A stretch of 64,000 nt of DNA. Origin: Alphaproteobacteria bacterium. Lineage in GTDB: Bacteria > Pseudomonadota > Alphaproteobacteria > Micropepsales > Micropepsaceae. The notes beneath the pieces were generated by a model that saw only the letters and a list, made by a program, of their open reading frames with translations, was not told the origin of the DNA and ran no database searches. Position 1 is the first letter of the stretch. Every line of letters starts with the position of its first letter. The DNA lies in contig JAFBAL010000061.1 of the NCBI GenBank assembly GCA_019247845.1, forward strand, positions 1-64,000. The letters are read 5' to 3'. Positions 1 through 9,098 of the stretch are shown piece by piece. A program made the translations under genes and the position numbers.

Positions 1-141
1 ATGCAGCAGGTCGCGGGCAACGCCAACATCGTCGACGTGGTCAATGCCGTGAACTCGGCCGAGCTCACCTTGGACACCGTCGTCGCCGTCCGCGACAAGG
101 TCGTCCAGGCCTATCAATCCATCATGAACATGCCGATCTGA
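1..141 (+). CDS. fliE: Flagellar hook-basal body protein FliE, C-terminal part
   Basis: Only the last 46 codons are in the window; the gene starts upstream. FliE is the small protein that joins the MS ring to the proximal rod of the flagellar basal body. The visible part has the usual FliE ending: a helix rich in V, N and A, then [17 protein letters not shown] and a stop, matching the family's conserved VxAYxEIMxMxv tail. It is followed 26 nt later by fliQ, so it belongs to the same export and rod operon. The ATG at base 1 may well be an internal methionine. Identification rests on the short C-terminal motif and the neighbours. Confidence 0.85.
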   Translation: MQQVAGNANIVDVVNAVNSAELTLDTVVAVRDKVVQAYQSIMNMPI

Positions 142-167
142 GGCCCAACTTTCATGCAGAGGCACGA

Positions 168-431
168 ATGACCCCCGCCGATTCCATCGACTTCGCCCGC
201 TCCTCGATCTACGTGCTGCTCGAGATCATCACGCCCGCGATGCTGACGGCGCTGGTGGTGGGCCTCGGCATCGGCCTGCTCCAGGCGCTGACCCAGATCC
301 AGGAGATGACGCTCGTCTTCGTGCCGAAGATCATCGCGATCTTCGTCGTGCTCTTGATCGCGCTGCCCTTCGCGGGCGCGGCGATGAGCGGGCTGATGAA
401 CGACATCGCGCAAAGGATCGCGGCGTACTAG
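168..431 (+). CDS. fliQ: Flagellar type III export apparatus protein FliQ
   Basis: This 87-residue membrane protein is the normal length for FliQ, a subunit of the FliPQR export gate in the inner membrane. Two long hydrophobic segments are visible, about residues 17-38 and 50-75, separated by the conserved QEMTLVFVPK stretch typical of FliQ. An AGAGG ribosome binding site lies six bases before the ATG. The stop is followed three bases later by fliR, so the two are translated from one message. In the flagellum it helps pass rod, hook and filament subunits across the membrane. Nothing unusual was seen. Confidence 0.95.
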   Translation: MTPADSIDFARSSIYVLLEIITPAMLTALVVGLGIGLLQALTQIQEMTLVFVPKIIAIFVVLLIALPFAGAAMSGLMNDIAQRIAAY

Positions 432-434
432 CCG

Positions 435-1202
435 ATGCACATCCACCTTCCCGCGCTTTCCGGCGTCATCCTGGTTCACCTGCTCGTCTTCGCGCGCACC
501 GGCGCGATGGTGATGCTCTTGCCCGCCATCGGCGAGGCCGGCGTGCCGCCGATGATCCGCCTGGTGCTGGCCTTCGCGATCTCGCTGGCGCTGACGCCGA
601 CGGTGGCCAATGCCTATCCCCAAGCCGAGCCGGCGAACGCGCTGGCGCTCGCACTGCTCATCGGACAGGAAGTGACGGCCGGCATCCTGGTCGGCTCGAT
701 GGCGCGCATCATCATGAGCGCATTGCAGGTCGCGGGCTCGCTGATCGCCACGCAGACCGGCCTTTCCTACGCGCAGACCGTCGATCCCACCAGCCATGGC
801 GAGCAGGGCGCGGTGATCGGCAACTTCCTCTCGCTGCTCGGCGTGGTGCTGATCTTCGCGGCCAACCTGCATCACCTGGCCATCGGCGCGATCGCGGGCA
901 GCTATCATCTGATCCCGCCCGGCTCGGCGCTGCCGACCGGCGACATGGCCGACCTGGTGACGAGCTTGGTCAGCGGCTCCTTCGCGCTCGGCTTCCAGCT
1001 GGCCGCGCCGTTCCTGGTCTTCGGCTTCGCGCTGTCGGTCGGCATCGGCGTGCTGGCGCGGCTGATGCCGCAGCTTCAGATCTATTTCGTCGCCATGCCG
1101 CTCAACATCATGGTCGGCTTCCTGCTGATGGTGTTCCTGATCGGCGGGATTATGACGCTGTTCCTGAACTACTTCTCGGGCCAGATGGGGTCGCTGCTCT
1201 AG
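435..1202 (+). CDS. fliR: Flagellar type III export apparatus protein FliR
   Basis: A 255-residue polytopic protein, the usual FliR size, with about six hydrophobic segments and the family's central GSLIATQTGLSYAQTVDP stretch. FliR joins FliP and FliQ in the export gate and contacts FlhB. It begins three bases after the fliQ stop, and its TAG is followed directly by the flhB ATG with no gap, so fliQ-fliR-flhB is one translationally linked block. The order is the standard one for alphaproteobacterial flagellar loci. No anomaly in length or motif was seen. Confidence 0.95.
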   Translation: MHIHLPALSGVILVHLLVFARTGAMVMLLPAIGEAGVPPMIRLVLAFAISLALTPTVANAYPQAEPANALALALLIGQEVTAGILVGSMARIIMSALQVAGSLIATQTGLSYAQTVDPTSHGEQGAVIGNFLSLLGVVLIFAANLHHLAIGAIAGSYHLIPPGSALPTGDMADLVTSLVSGSFALGFQLAAPFLVFGFALSVGIGVLARLMPQLQIYFVAMPLNIMVGFLLMVFLIGGIMTLFLNYFSGQMGSLL

Positions 1203-2267
1203 ATGTCTGACGAGAAGGACAAATCACAGCAGACGGAAGAGCCGACGGCGAAACGGCTCGCCGAAGCCCATGAGCACGGCGACGTCGTCAAATCGCAGGA
1301 AGTGTCGACCTTCGTCGTGCTCGCCGCCGGCACGCTTGCCATCGCCATGTTCGGCAAATCGGTCGCGCTGGACCTGGCGTCGGAGCTGCGCATGTTCCTG
1401 GAGCAGCCCGATCAGATCGAGATCAGCGGCGCGCTGATGCGGGCGGTGGTGTGGAAGACCGCCGCGATCCTCGCCCCCTTCTTCGTATTGATGGTCGTGG
1501 CGGGTGTGGGCGGCAACCTGATCCAGCACCGCCCGATGCTGACCTTCGAGCGCATCAAGCCCGACCTCTCCAAGCTCTCGTTGGTGTCCGGCCTGAAGCG
1601 CATGTTCGGCGTCGACGGCCTGTCCAACCTCGCCAAGGGCCTGCTCAAGATCGGCGTCGTCGCGATCGCGATCTGGACCCAGGTCTGGCCCGAGCGCGCG
1701 ACGCTGGACGCGGTGCTGGCGCAGTCGCCGGGCGGCATCGCGGCCGACATGAGCCACCTGCTGTTCAAGGTCCTGATCGCGGCGTTGGCCGCGCTCGCCG
1801 TCATCGCGGCCGGCGATTATTTCCTGCAGCGCTTCCGCTTCCTGCAGCGCAACCGCATGTCCAAGCAGGAGATCAAGGAAGAGTTCCGCCAGACCGAGGG
1901 CGACCCCACGGTCAAGGCCAAGATCCGCCAGGTCCGCATGGAGCGCTCGCGCCGCCGCATGATCGCCGCGGTCCCCGAGGCGACCGTCATCATCGCCAAC
2001 CCGACCCACTACGCCGTGGCGCTGAAATACGAGAGCGGCCAGATGGCGGCGCCGATCTGCGTCGCCAAGGGCGTCGACGCGCTGGCCCTTCGCATCCGTA
2101 AAGTGGCCGAGGACCATGACGTGCCGGTGGTCGAGAACCCGCCACTCGCCCGCGCGCTGCATGCCAGCGTCGAGGTCGACCAGCCGATCCCGGCCGAGCA
2201 CTACAAGGCCGTGGCGCAGGTCATCGGCTACGTCATGCGGCTTTCGGGGAAGATGCGGGCCAATTAG
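1203..2267 (+). CDS. flhB: Flagellar export switch protein FlhB
   Basis: At 354 residues this is a full-length FlhB. The N-terminal half is hydrophilic then membrane-embedded, with transmembrane segments near residues 37-55, 90-110, 145-165 and 188-208. The cytoplasmic domain carries the self-cleaving NPTH motif at residues 266-269, whose cleavage between N and P changes substrate choice from rod and hook to filament. An EEPTAKRL stretch near the start is also typical of FlhB. The gene directly abuts fliR. It is followed 45 nt later by the cckA-like kinase, a linkage known from other Alphaproteobacteria. Confidence 0.97.
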   Translation: MSDEKDKSQQTEEPTAKRLAEAHEHGDVVKSQEVSTFVVLAAGTLAIAMFGKSVALDLASELRMFLEQPDQIEISGALMRAVVWKTAAILAPFFVLMVVAGVGGNLIQHRPMLTFERIKPDLSKLSLVSGLKRMFGVDGLSNLAKGLLKIGVVAIAIWTQVWPERATLDAVLAQSPGGIAADMSHLLFKVLIAALAALAVIAAGDYFLQRFRFLQRNRMSKQEIKEEFRQTEGDPTVKAKIRQVRMERSRRRMIAAVPEATVIIANPTHYAVALKYESGQMAAPICVAKGVDALALRIRKVAEDHDVPVVENPPLARALHASVEVDQPIPAEHYKAVAQVIGYVMRLSGKMRAN

Positions 2268-2312
2268 CAAGCCAATTAGCGCCGGCCGCGAATCATACGC
2301 TAAACTGCCGCC

Positions 2313-4394
2313 ATGATGGCGACGCGGGGACTGACCGTCGGCAATACGGGCCTTCCGGCCGGCATGTGGCGCTGGGCGGCGCTGGGATTCATTTTCCTCG
2401 CCATCGCCGCCGCGGCGCTCGCCGTCTCGACGCCGGACGCCGCGCGTTGGGCGGGCGTGATGCTGCTGGCCGGCATCGGTGCGCTGGCCTCGATCTTCCT
2501 CTATGCGATCTGGCCCAAGGAATCGCTGAACACCGCCGACGCGCGCCGCATCGCCGAGGCCGCGGCCCGCGCCAACGTCGCCTGGGCGATCACGGGGACG
2601 GACGGCGCGGTGCTCGACTGCAACCCGGTCTATCGCCGCATGGCCGGCGCCGAGGAGGGCGAGGCGGCACCGCCACCCGAGCTGGCGCTGGCGGGCGAGC
2701 CGTCGTCGCCGGTGCTCTATCGCCTGACCAAGGGCGCCAGCGAAGGCGTCGCCCGCGAGGAGTCGTTCCAGGTCGCGCCCGGGCTCGAGATCGTCGCCGC
2801 CGTGCGCCCGCTCAGCAATGGCCAGACCGCGTGGTGGTTCACGCCCAGGCTCGCCGCCTCCAAGTCCGCCGTGGTCGTCGAAGCGCCTGCGGCGACGGCA
2901 GCCCGTGCGGAGCCCGCGGTCGGCGACATGTTCCGCGACGCGCCGATGGGCATCGCCTTCGCAGGGAGCGACGGACGCCTCACCGAGGCCAACCGTGCCT
3001 TCGCCCGCTTCTTCGGCAGCGAGGCATCGCTGTCGGGCCGCAGCTTCCTGGAGCTGCTCGACGAGGCCGACCGCAAGCCGGTGGCCGAGATGCTCGGCGG
3101 CGGCGGGTCGAGCGAGCTGCGCGCCGGCGAGCGCACCGCCGAGCTTTTCGTCCATCCGCTGAAGGACGGCCGCGTCATCCTCTATCTGCTCGACGTCTCG
3201 GAGCAGAAGGCGCTGGAGACCAAGTTCGCGCAGTCGCAGAAGATGCAGGCCGTCGGGCAGCTCGCCGGCGGAGTCGCGCACGACTTCAACAACCTGCTCA
3301 CCGTGATCATCGGCAACAGCGAGTTCCTGCTGATGCGCCATCACGCCGGCGACCCCTCGTTCAAGGAGATCAACGAGATCCACCAGAACGCGCTGCGCGC
3401 CGCGACCCTGGTCGGCCAGCTGCTTGCCTTCTCGCGCAAGCAGACCCTGCAGCCCAAGGTCCTGGCGGTGCGCGACGTGGTGGGCGAGCTCGCGGTGATG
3501 CTGAAGCGGTTGCTGCGCGAGGGCGTCGACCTCGATCTCGACCACGGCGCCGAGCTGTGGCCGGTGCATGCCGACGAGGTGCAGCTCTCCAACGCGATCA
3601 TCAACCTGGTCGTCAACGCGCGCGACGCCATGCCCAAGGGCGGCACGGTGACGATCCGCACCGCCAACGAGACGGTGACGACGGCCGCGGCGCTGGGCAC
3701 CGCGATCATGCCGGCGGGCGACTATGTGCGCATCGAGGTCGCCGATACCGGCATCGGCATCTCGAAGGAGCACCTGGGCAAGATCTTCGATCCCTTCTTC
3801 ACCACCAAGCCGGTGGGACAGGGAACGGGGCTGGGGCTCGCGACCGTCTACGGCATCATCAAGCAGACCGGCGGCTTCATCACCGTCGACAGCGAGGTCG
3901 GCAAGGGCACGACCTTCCGCATCTACCTGCCGCGCTATCGTCCCGAAGCCAGCGCCGCGGCGGCCGCCGGTGCGTCGGGCGAGCCGGAACGCGCGAGCCC
4001 GCGCGACGTGACCGGTCAGGACACGATCCTGCTCGTCGAGGACGAAGAGGCGGTGCGCAGCTTCGCGGCGCGCGCGCTGCGCCTGCGCGGCTACGAGGTG
4101 CTCGAGGCCGCGGGCGGCGAGGAAGCGCTCGAGATCGTGCGCGAGCACGCGGCGACGATCCACCTGCTGGTCACCGACGTGGTCATGCCCAACATGGACG
4201 GTCCGACCCTGGTGCGCGCGGTCAAGCGGCTGCGCCCCGACATGGCGGTGATCTTCATGTCGGGCTATGCCGAGGAAGCCTTCCGCCGCAACGACGAGAA
4301 AGCGGAAGAGCTGCACTTCCTGCCCAAACCCTTCGGCCTCAAGCAGCTCGCCGCGAAGGTGAAGGACGTGCTGAGCCAGGCGCCGGCGCACTGA
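2313..4394 (+). CDS. cckA: Hybrid sensor histidine kinase, CckA type
   Basis: This 693-residue protein has two N-terminal membrane segments (about 19-39 and 46-67), two PAS-like regions (about 75-175 and 200-300), a HisKA dimerisation helix with phospho-acceptor His323 in GGVAHDFNNLLT, an HATPase domain with DTGIGI and GTGLGLATVYGI boxes, and a C-terminal receiver from about residue 570 with likely phospho-acceptor Asp622 in VTDVVMPNMDG. This is the CckA layout. In Caulobacter, CckA feeds phosphate through ChpT to CtrA and CpdR and so controls cell cycle and flagellar genes. Position just after flhB supports the call. The start is uncertain because no good ribosome binding site precedes either of the two adjacent ATGs. 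Confidence 0.9.
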   Translation: MMATRGLTVGNTGLPAGMWRWAALGFIFLAIAAAALAVSTPDAARWAGVMLLAGIGALASIFLYAIWPKESLNTADARRIAEAAARANVAWAITGTDGAVLDCNPVYRRMAGAEEGEAAPPPELALAGEPSSPVLYRLTKGASEGVAREESFQVAPGLEIVAAVRPLSNGQTAWWFTPRLAASKSAVVVEAPAATAARAEPAVGDMFRDAPMGIAFAGSDGRLTEANRAFARFFGSEASLSGRSFLELLDEADRKPVAEMLGGGGSSELRAGERTAELFVHPLKDGRVILYLLDVSEQKALETKFAQSQKMQAVGQLAGGVAHDFNNLLTVIIGNSEFLLMRHHAGDPSFKEINEIHQNALRAATLVGQLLAFSRKQTLQPKVLAVRDVVGELAVMLKRLLREGVDLDLDHGAELWPVHADEVQLSNAIINLVVNARDAMPKGGTVTIRTANETVTTAAALGTAIMPAGDYVRIEVADTGIGISKEHLGKIFDPFFTTKPVGQGTGLGLATVYGIIKQTGGFITVDSEVGKGTTFRIYLPRYRPEASAAAAAGASGEPERASPRDVTGQDTILLVEDEEAVRSFAARALRLRGYEVLEAAGGEEALEIVREHAATIHLLVTDVVMPNMDGPTLVRAVKRLRPDMAVIFMSGYAEEAFRRNDEKAEELHFLPKPFGLKQLAAKVKDVLSQAPAH

Positions 4395-4463
4395 GCCGAT
4401 ACCATTGGACAATGCATCATGGGCGAAAAGCGCGATAGGCTCGCGCTTTCTATGGAGGCGAGC

Positions 4464-5288
4464 ATGGGCTTCGCGACGGCCGGCGACGGCACGCAAATCT
4501 TCTTCAAGGACGGCGGCGGCGATGGCCAGCCGATCGTGTTCTCGCACGGCTGGCCGCTCTCATCCGATGCCTGGGACAACCAGTTCCTGCATTTCGGCAT
4601 GAACGGCTTCCGCGTCGTCGCCCACGACCGGCGCGGGCACGGCAAGTCGGGACGGACCTGGGACCACAACGACCTCGACACCTATGCCGACGATCTCGCG
4701 GCGGTGATGGATCATCTCGATCTGACGAAGGTGGTTCTCGTCGGCCATTCCACCGGTGGCGGCGAGGTGACGCGCTATATCGGCCGTCACGGCAATGCGC
4801 GCGTCGCCAAGCTCGTGCTGGTGGGCGCGATCCCGCCCTTGATGCTCAAGACGCCCGCGAACCCCGAAGGCACGCCGATGGAAGCCTTCGACGGCATCCG
4901 CAAGGGCGTTTTCGACGATCGCTCGCAGTTCTTCAAGGACCTGACGATGCCGTTCTACGGCTTCAACCGTCCGGGCGCGAAGATCTCTGAAGGCCTGCGC
5001 GAGTCGTTCTGGCTGATGGGCATGGAGGCCGGCATCAAGGGCGCCTATGACTGCATCAAGGCGTTCTCCGAAACCGACCAGACAGAGGATTGCAGGAAGG
5101 TCGAAGTGCCGACGCTCATCATTCATGGTGACGACGACCAGATCGTGCCGATCCAGGCGGCCGCGATGAAATCGGCCAGGCTCATTCGAAACGCTACGCT
5201 GAAGGTCTATCCCGGCGCACCGCATGGATTGGCGCAGACCATGGCCGACAGGTTCAACGCCGACCTGATGGACTTCATCGGGAGCTAG
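4464..5288 (+). CDS. Alpha/beta hydrolase, non-haem chloroperoxidase-like
   Basis: The 274-residue protein has the complete alpha/beta hydrolase set: an oxyanion [10 protein letters not shown] region, the nucleophile elbow GHSTGG with Ser96, an HGDDDQIVP stretch carrying the acid, and the C-terminal GAPHG histidine. The HGW and GHSTGGGE motifs are those of the cofactor-free chloroperoxidase and esterase group, so it probably hydrolyses small esters or forms peracids; the true substrate cannot be read. I start it at 4464 because GGAGG stands five bases before that ATG, although upstream in-frame ATGs exist at 4419 and 4452. Its 3' end overlaps the convergent MFS gene by 14 nt. Confidence 0.85.
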   Translation: MGFATAGDGTQIFFKDGGGDGQPIVFSHGWPLSSDAWDNQFLHFGMNGFRVVAHDRRGHGKSGRTWDHNDLDTYADDLAAVMDHLDLTKVVLVGHSTGGGEVTRYIGRHGNARVAKLVLVGAIPPLMLKTPANPEGTPMEAFDGIRKGVFDDRSQFFKDLTMPFYGFNRPGAKISEGLRESFWLMGMEAGIKGAYDCIKAFSETDQTEDCRKVEVPTLIIHGDDDQIVPIQAAAMKSARLIRNATLKVYPGAPHGLAQTMADRFNADLMDFIGS

Positions 5289-6654
5289 CGGGCACCGGCG
5301 CAACCGTCTCCGCCCGGTTGAACCAAGCCACCACGGCCGACAGCATCACCACGCTGCCGCCGATCGTGACCGCCATGGTCACGCCGATATGGTCGGCGAT
5401 GACGCCGAGCAGCAGCGAGCCCCAGGGCATCATGCCGAGGAACGACTGGGTGTAGTGCGAGATCACGCGGCCGCGCATCTGCTCGCCGGCGGCGAGCTGG
5501 ATGATGGTGTTCGTGGTGCCGCCGAGCAGCATCAGGCTGCAGGCGGTGGGGAGCAGCAGCGCCACGCTGAGCCACAGCCGGTGCGAATGGGCGAACGCAA
5601 TCAGCCCTAGCCCGAAACACAGCGACGCCGCGATGGGCGCCACGGTCAGCCAGCGCTCGTGCAGGTGGCTGAGGATATAGGCGCCGACCAGCGCGCCCAA
5701 TCCGACGCCGGTCATCAAGGTGCCGTAGACGCGGGCATCGCCGTGCAAGAGGTCGCTGGCAAAGGCCGGCAGCAGCGACAGATAGGCCGCGCCGAAGCAC
5801 GACGACACGCCGACCAGCATCAGCGCGGTGCGGATGCGCGGATTGCCGAACGAATAGCGATAGCCCTCGACGATCTCGCGCAGCGCGCGCTTGTTCTCGC
5901 GTAGCGGCCGCGCCGGCATGCGCATCAAGAGCAGGCTGGTCAGCACCGCGCCGAACGACAGCGCGTTGACGCCGAAGCACACGCCCGCGCCGGTCGCGTC
6001 GAGCAGCCAGCCCGCGACCGCGGGCCCGATCACCCGCGCCAGGTTGAACATCATCGAGTTGAGCGCGATGGCGTGGCGCAGGTCGTCGCGTCCCACCATG
6101 TCGAGCGTCATCGCCTGGCGCGTCGGGATGTCGACCGCATTGATCAACCCGAGCCCGAAGGCGAGCGCGATGATCTCCCACACCTGCACCACATGCAGCA
6201 AAGTCAGCACCGCGAGCAGCAGCGCCTGCACCATCGACAGGCTCTGCGTCCAGATCAGCATCCGCCTGCGGTCGACGCGGTCGGCGATCAGCCCGCCGAA
6301 CGAGGCGAGGAAGAACACCGTCACCTGGGCGCAGAACGAGGTGAGACCGAGCAGCGAGGTCTTGTGCGTCAGGCTGTAGACGAGCCAGCCCTGCGCCACC
6401 GACTGCATCCAGGTGCCCATCAGCGACACGAGCTGGCCCGAGAAGAACAGCCGATAGCTGCGATGGCGGAAGATCTTGAGCAGCGCGAAGGCGCTGTACG
6501 GCTCGGCGAGATCGGCGACTTCCCCTTCGGAAGGCGGCTCCTCTTGTGGCGTTGCCGCGCTTTGCAGCGCGGGAGGCGAAGTCGCCGCGCTTGTCAGCAC
6601 GGGGCGCGGAATGCTTGCATCCGCCGCATCGCTATCCGAACTCGAGGTCGCCAT
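5275..6654 (-). CDS. MFS transporter, probable drug or metabolite exporter
   Basis: A 459-residue major facilitator with about twelve hydrophobic segments. It opens, after a 50-residue polar Ser/Ala/Pro/Glu-rich tail, with [14 protein letters not shown], the start typical of the MFS_3 (enterobactin exporter-like) family, and has the loop motif [12 protein letters not shown] between helices 2 and 3. It sits in the cytoplasmic membrane and probably exports a small molecule by proton exchange. Its ATG at 6654 overlaps the ATG of the divergent reductase gene at 6653, so the long N-terminal tail may in part be misassigned promoter DNA; no later in-frame start codon was found before the first membrane helix. 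Substrate unknown. Confidence 0.85.
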   Translation of the reverse strand: MATSSSDSDAADASIPRPVLTSAATSPPALQSAATPQEEPPSEGEVADLAEPYSAFALLKIFRHRSYRLFFSGQLVSLMGTWMQSVAQGWLVYSLTHKTSLLGLTSFCAQVTVFFLASFGGLIADRVDRRRMLIWTQSLSMVQALLLAVLTLLHVVQVWEIIALAFGLGLINAVDIPTRQAMTLDMVGRDDLRHAIALNSMMFNLARVIGPAVAGWLLDATGAGVCFGVNALSFGAVLTSLLLMRMPARPLRENKRALREIVEGYRYSFGNPRIRTALMLVGVSSCFGAAYLSLLPAFASDLLHGDARVYGTLMTGVGLGALVGAYILSHLHERWLTVAPIAASLCFGLGLIAFAHSHRLWLSVALLLPTACSLMLLGGTTNTIIQLAAGEQMRGRVISHYTQSFLGMMPWGSLLLGVIADHIGVTMAVTIGGSVVMLSAVVAWFNRAETVAPVPASSR

Positions 6655-7759
6655 GTCCGATACCGACGTACTCTTCCAACCCTTCCGGCTCAAGGGTCTT
6701 GTCCTGCCTAACCGAATTGTCATGGCACCCATGACGCGCTCGAAATCGCCGGACCAGATTCCGAACGACACGGTCGCCGCCTATTACCGCCGCCGCGTCG
6801 AAGGCGGCACGGGCCTGATCCTGACCGAAGGCACCTCGCCCGAGCACAAATCGGCCTCGAACGACGTCAACGTTCCCGCTTTCTTCGGCGAGGCCTCGCT
6901 CAAGGGCTGGGCCAAGGTGCTGAAAGAGGTGAAGGACGCGGGCGGCCATATCATGCCGCAGCTCTGGCATCAGGGCATCGTGCGCCATGCCGGCTCCGGT
7001 CCTTATCCCGAAGCCAAGAGCATGGGCCCGTCGGGACTTTCCAAGCCCGGCAAGCAGGTCGCGGACCCGATGTCGGACAGCGAGATCGCCGACGTCATCG
7101 ACGGCTTTGCCAGAAGCGCAGGCTATGCCAAAGAGCTCGGCTTCGACGGCGTCGAGCTGCACGGCGCGCACGGCTACATCATCGACGAGTTCTTCTGGGA
7201 AGGCACCAACCGGCGGGACGACCGCTTCGGCGGCAGCCTGGAGAAGCGCGTGAGCTTCGCCGCGGAGGTGACGCGCGCGGTACGCAAGACGGTGGGCGAG
7301 GATTTCCCCATCCTGCTGCGCTTCTCGCAATGGAAGCAGCAGGACTTCGCCGCGCGCCTCGCCACCACGCCCGACGAATTGGGGCGCTTCCTCGCTCCGA
7401 TGATCGATGCCGGCGTCGACTGCTTCCACTGCTCGACGCGGCGCTTCTGGGAGCCCGAGTTCCCCGAAACCGGATCGGACATGAACCTGGCCGGCTGGAC
7501 CAGGAAGCTGTCGGGCAAGCCCACGATGACGGTGGGTTCGGTGAGCCTGAACTCCGATTTCATCACCTCGTTCCGCCAGGCGGGCGCCGAGACGACCGGA
7601 ATCGACACGCTGCTCGCGATGATGGCGCGCGGCGATTTCGACCTGGTCGCTGTCGGCCGCGCGCTGATCGTCAATCCGGACTGGCCGAACAAGGTGCGCG
7701 CCGGCGTCTTCGATCAGCTCAAGCCTTATACGCCGGAGGCGCTGGCTACGCTCGTCTGA
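6653..7759 (+). CDS. NADH:flavin oxidoreductase, Old Yellow Enzyme family
   Basis: A 368-residue FMN-dependent TIM-barrel reductase. The N-terminal LFQPFRLKGLVLPNRIVMAPMTRS motif, of which PNRIVMAPMTR is diagnostic, binds FMN. The active site has His-Gly-Ala-His in ELHGAHGYIIDEFFW, the His pair found in bacterial YqjM and xenobiotic reductase types. FGGSLEKR and the C-terminal VAVGRALIVNPDW phosphate-binding stretch complete the domain. Members reduce activated alkenes, nitro compounds or dienoyl-CoA; which one cannot be told. It is divergent from an MFS exporter whose ATG it overlaps and convergent with a P450, overlapping it by 14 nt, which suggests a small xenobiotic or lipid-oxidation island. 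Confidence 0.9.
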   Translation: MSDTDVLFQPFRLKGLVLPNRIVMAPMTRSKSPDQIPNDTVAAYYRRRVEGGTGLILTEGTSPEHKSASNDVNVPAFFGEASLKGWAKVLKEVKDAGGHIMPQLWHQGIVRHAGSGPYPEAKSMGPSGLSKPGKQVADPMSDSEIADVIDGFARSAGYAKELGFDGVELHGAHGYIIDEFFWEGTNRRDDRFGGSLEKRVSFAAEVTRAVRKTVGEDFPILLRFSQWKQQDFAARLATTPDELGRFLAPMIDAGVDCFHCSTRRFWEPEFPETGSDMNLAGWTRKLSGKPTMTVGSVSLNSDFITSFRQAGAETTGIDTLLAMMARGDFDLVAVGRALIVNPDWPNKVRAGVFDQLKPYTPEALATLV

Positions 7760-9098
7760 CCAGCCGCATCTTGAGCCCATAGCGCGGCCTCAAGGTGATG
7801 CGCGCCAGCGGCTCGACGGGATGACCGGGCACGAGCTCGAGCCGGAAGCGCTTCAGGATCGCGGCCAGGATGATCTGCGCTTCCTGCATCGCGAAGCCCA
7901 TGCCGATGCAGACGCGCGGCCCCGCGCCGAACGGGAGATAGGCGAAGCGGTGGATCTTCTCGCGGCGGCCGGGCGCGAAACGCTCGGGATCGAAATAGTC
8001 CGGCTCGTCCCACAGCGTCCTGTGGCGGTGCAGGACCCAGGGCGAGATCATCACGGACGTGTCGGCGCGGATGGCGATGCCGCCCACCGTGTCGGGCCCG
8101 ATGGAATCGCGGCTGATGATCGGCGCAGGCGGATAGAGCCGCATCGCCTCTTCCAGCACCATGCGCGTGACGCCGCGGTCGCCGCTGTCCGATGCGACGC
8201 GCGCATCCCATTCGGGGAACAGCGACAGGAGATAGAACGTCCAGGCCAGCGCGTTGGCCGTCGTCTCGTGCCCGGCGAAGAAGAAGGTCATCACGTTGTC
8301 GAAGACCTCGGCCTCGCCGAACAGCGCGCCGCCTTCGGGATCGCGCGTGGTCAGCAGCATGGTGAGGAAGTCCTGCGGCACGCTGCCGGGCTCGCGCTCC
8401 AGCCGCGCGCGGCGCCGCGCGATCAGGGCCGACAGCTCCTTGCGGAAAAAGGCGAGCGGCCCGCGGGCGCGCAGGTTGGTCGGCGTCGGCACCCAGTTGG
8501 GAAGGCCGAGCGTTCGCAGCACGTCGACGCGGCCCTGCGTCTCCAGATAGACCGCGAGCGCTTCGGCCATCTTCGCGTACTGCATCGTCACGTCGTTGGA
8601 GAACAGCGTGCGCGAGATGATCTCGTAGGTCAGCCGCATCATCTCGTCGGCGGCGTCGATCACCGCGCCCTCGCCCAGCCCGTCCCAGCGCGCGACCATG
8701 GCCTGCGCCGTCTCGGCCATCACCGGCGCGAACGCCTGGACATGGCGCAGCTGGAACATGGGCGCGGCGACGCGGCGCTGGAAGCGCCAGCTCGGCCCTT
8801 CCGAGGTCACCAGCCCGTTGCCCAGCGCCGGACGCATCAGCCGCTGCAGCTGGATGGACTTCTCGTAGTTGGCGGCGTTGTCCAGCAGGACGTATTTGAT
8901 GCCCTCCGGATCGCTGATCATCATGAAATCCTGCACCCAGGTGCGGGCATGGATGTAAGGCTCGCGATAGGAGCGCGCGCCGAACGCGGCCACGGGATTG
9001 CGCCCGAGCTCGCGCAGCACCTGCAAGGTCGAGAGCTCGCGGCTGTGGGGAACCGGCGCCGCGGGACGGATTTTTTCCGCCTGCATCATGGCCGCCAT
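7746..9098 (-). CDS. Cytochrome P450
   Basis: The 450-residue protein has every P450 landmark: the oxygen-binding helix I motif AGHETTA near residue 275, the K-helix ExxR in EEAMRLYPPAP, and the haem loop FGAGPRVCIGMGFA with the axial cysteine near residue 395. It is soluble, with no N-terminal anchor, as expected for a bacterial class I enzyme, and would need a ferredoxin or flavodoxin partner, none of which is nearby. Sequence around the haem loop and AGHETTA resembles the CYP4-like and fatty-acid hydroxylase branch more than camphor-type enzymes, but the substrate is not known. Alternative ATGs four and five codons in are possible. The 5' end overlaps the upstream gene by 13 nt. Confidence 0.93.
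   Translation of the reverse strand: MAAMMQAEKIRPAAPVPHSRELSTLQVLRELGRNPVAAFGARSYREPYIHARTWVQDFMMISDPEGIKYVLLDNAANYEKSIQLQRLMRPALGNGLVTSEGPSWRFQRRVAAPMFQLRHVQAFAPVMAETAQAMVARWDGLGEGAVIDAADEMMRLTYEIISRTLFSNDVTMQYAKMAEALAVYLETQGRVDVLRTLGLPNWVPTPTNLRARGPLAFFRKELSALIARRRARLEREPGSVPQDFLTMLLTTRDPEGGALFGEAEVFDNVMTFFFAGHETTANALAWTFYLLSLFPEWDARVASDSGDRGVTRMVLEEAMRLYPPAPIISRDSIGPDTVGGIAIRADTSVMISPWVLHRHRTLWDEPDYFDPERFAPGRREKIHRFAYLPFGAGPRVCIGMGFAMQEAQIILAAILKRFRLELVPGHPVEPLARITLRPRYGLKMRLVRRA

Noticed and set aside
1224..4547. A 1107-codon open frame on the minus strand
   Set aside because: It runs antisense through flhB and cckA, is Arg/His/Gly-rich with no domain, and reflects third-position GC bias.
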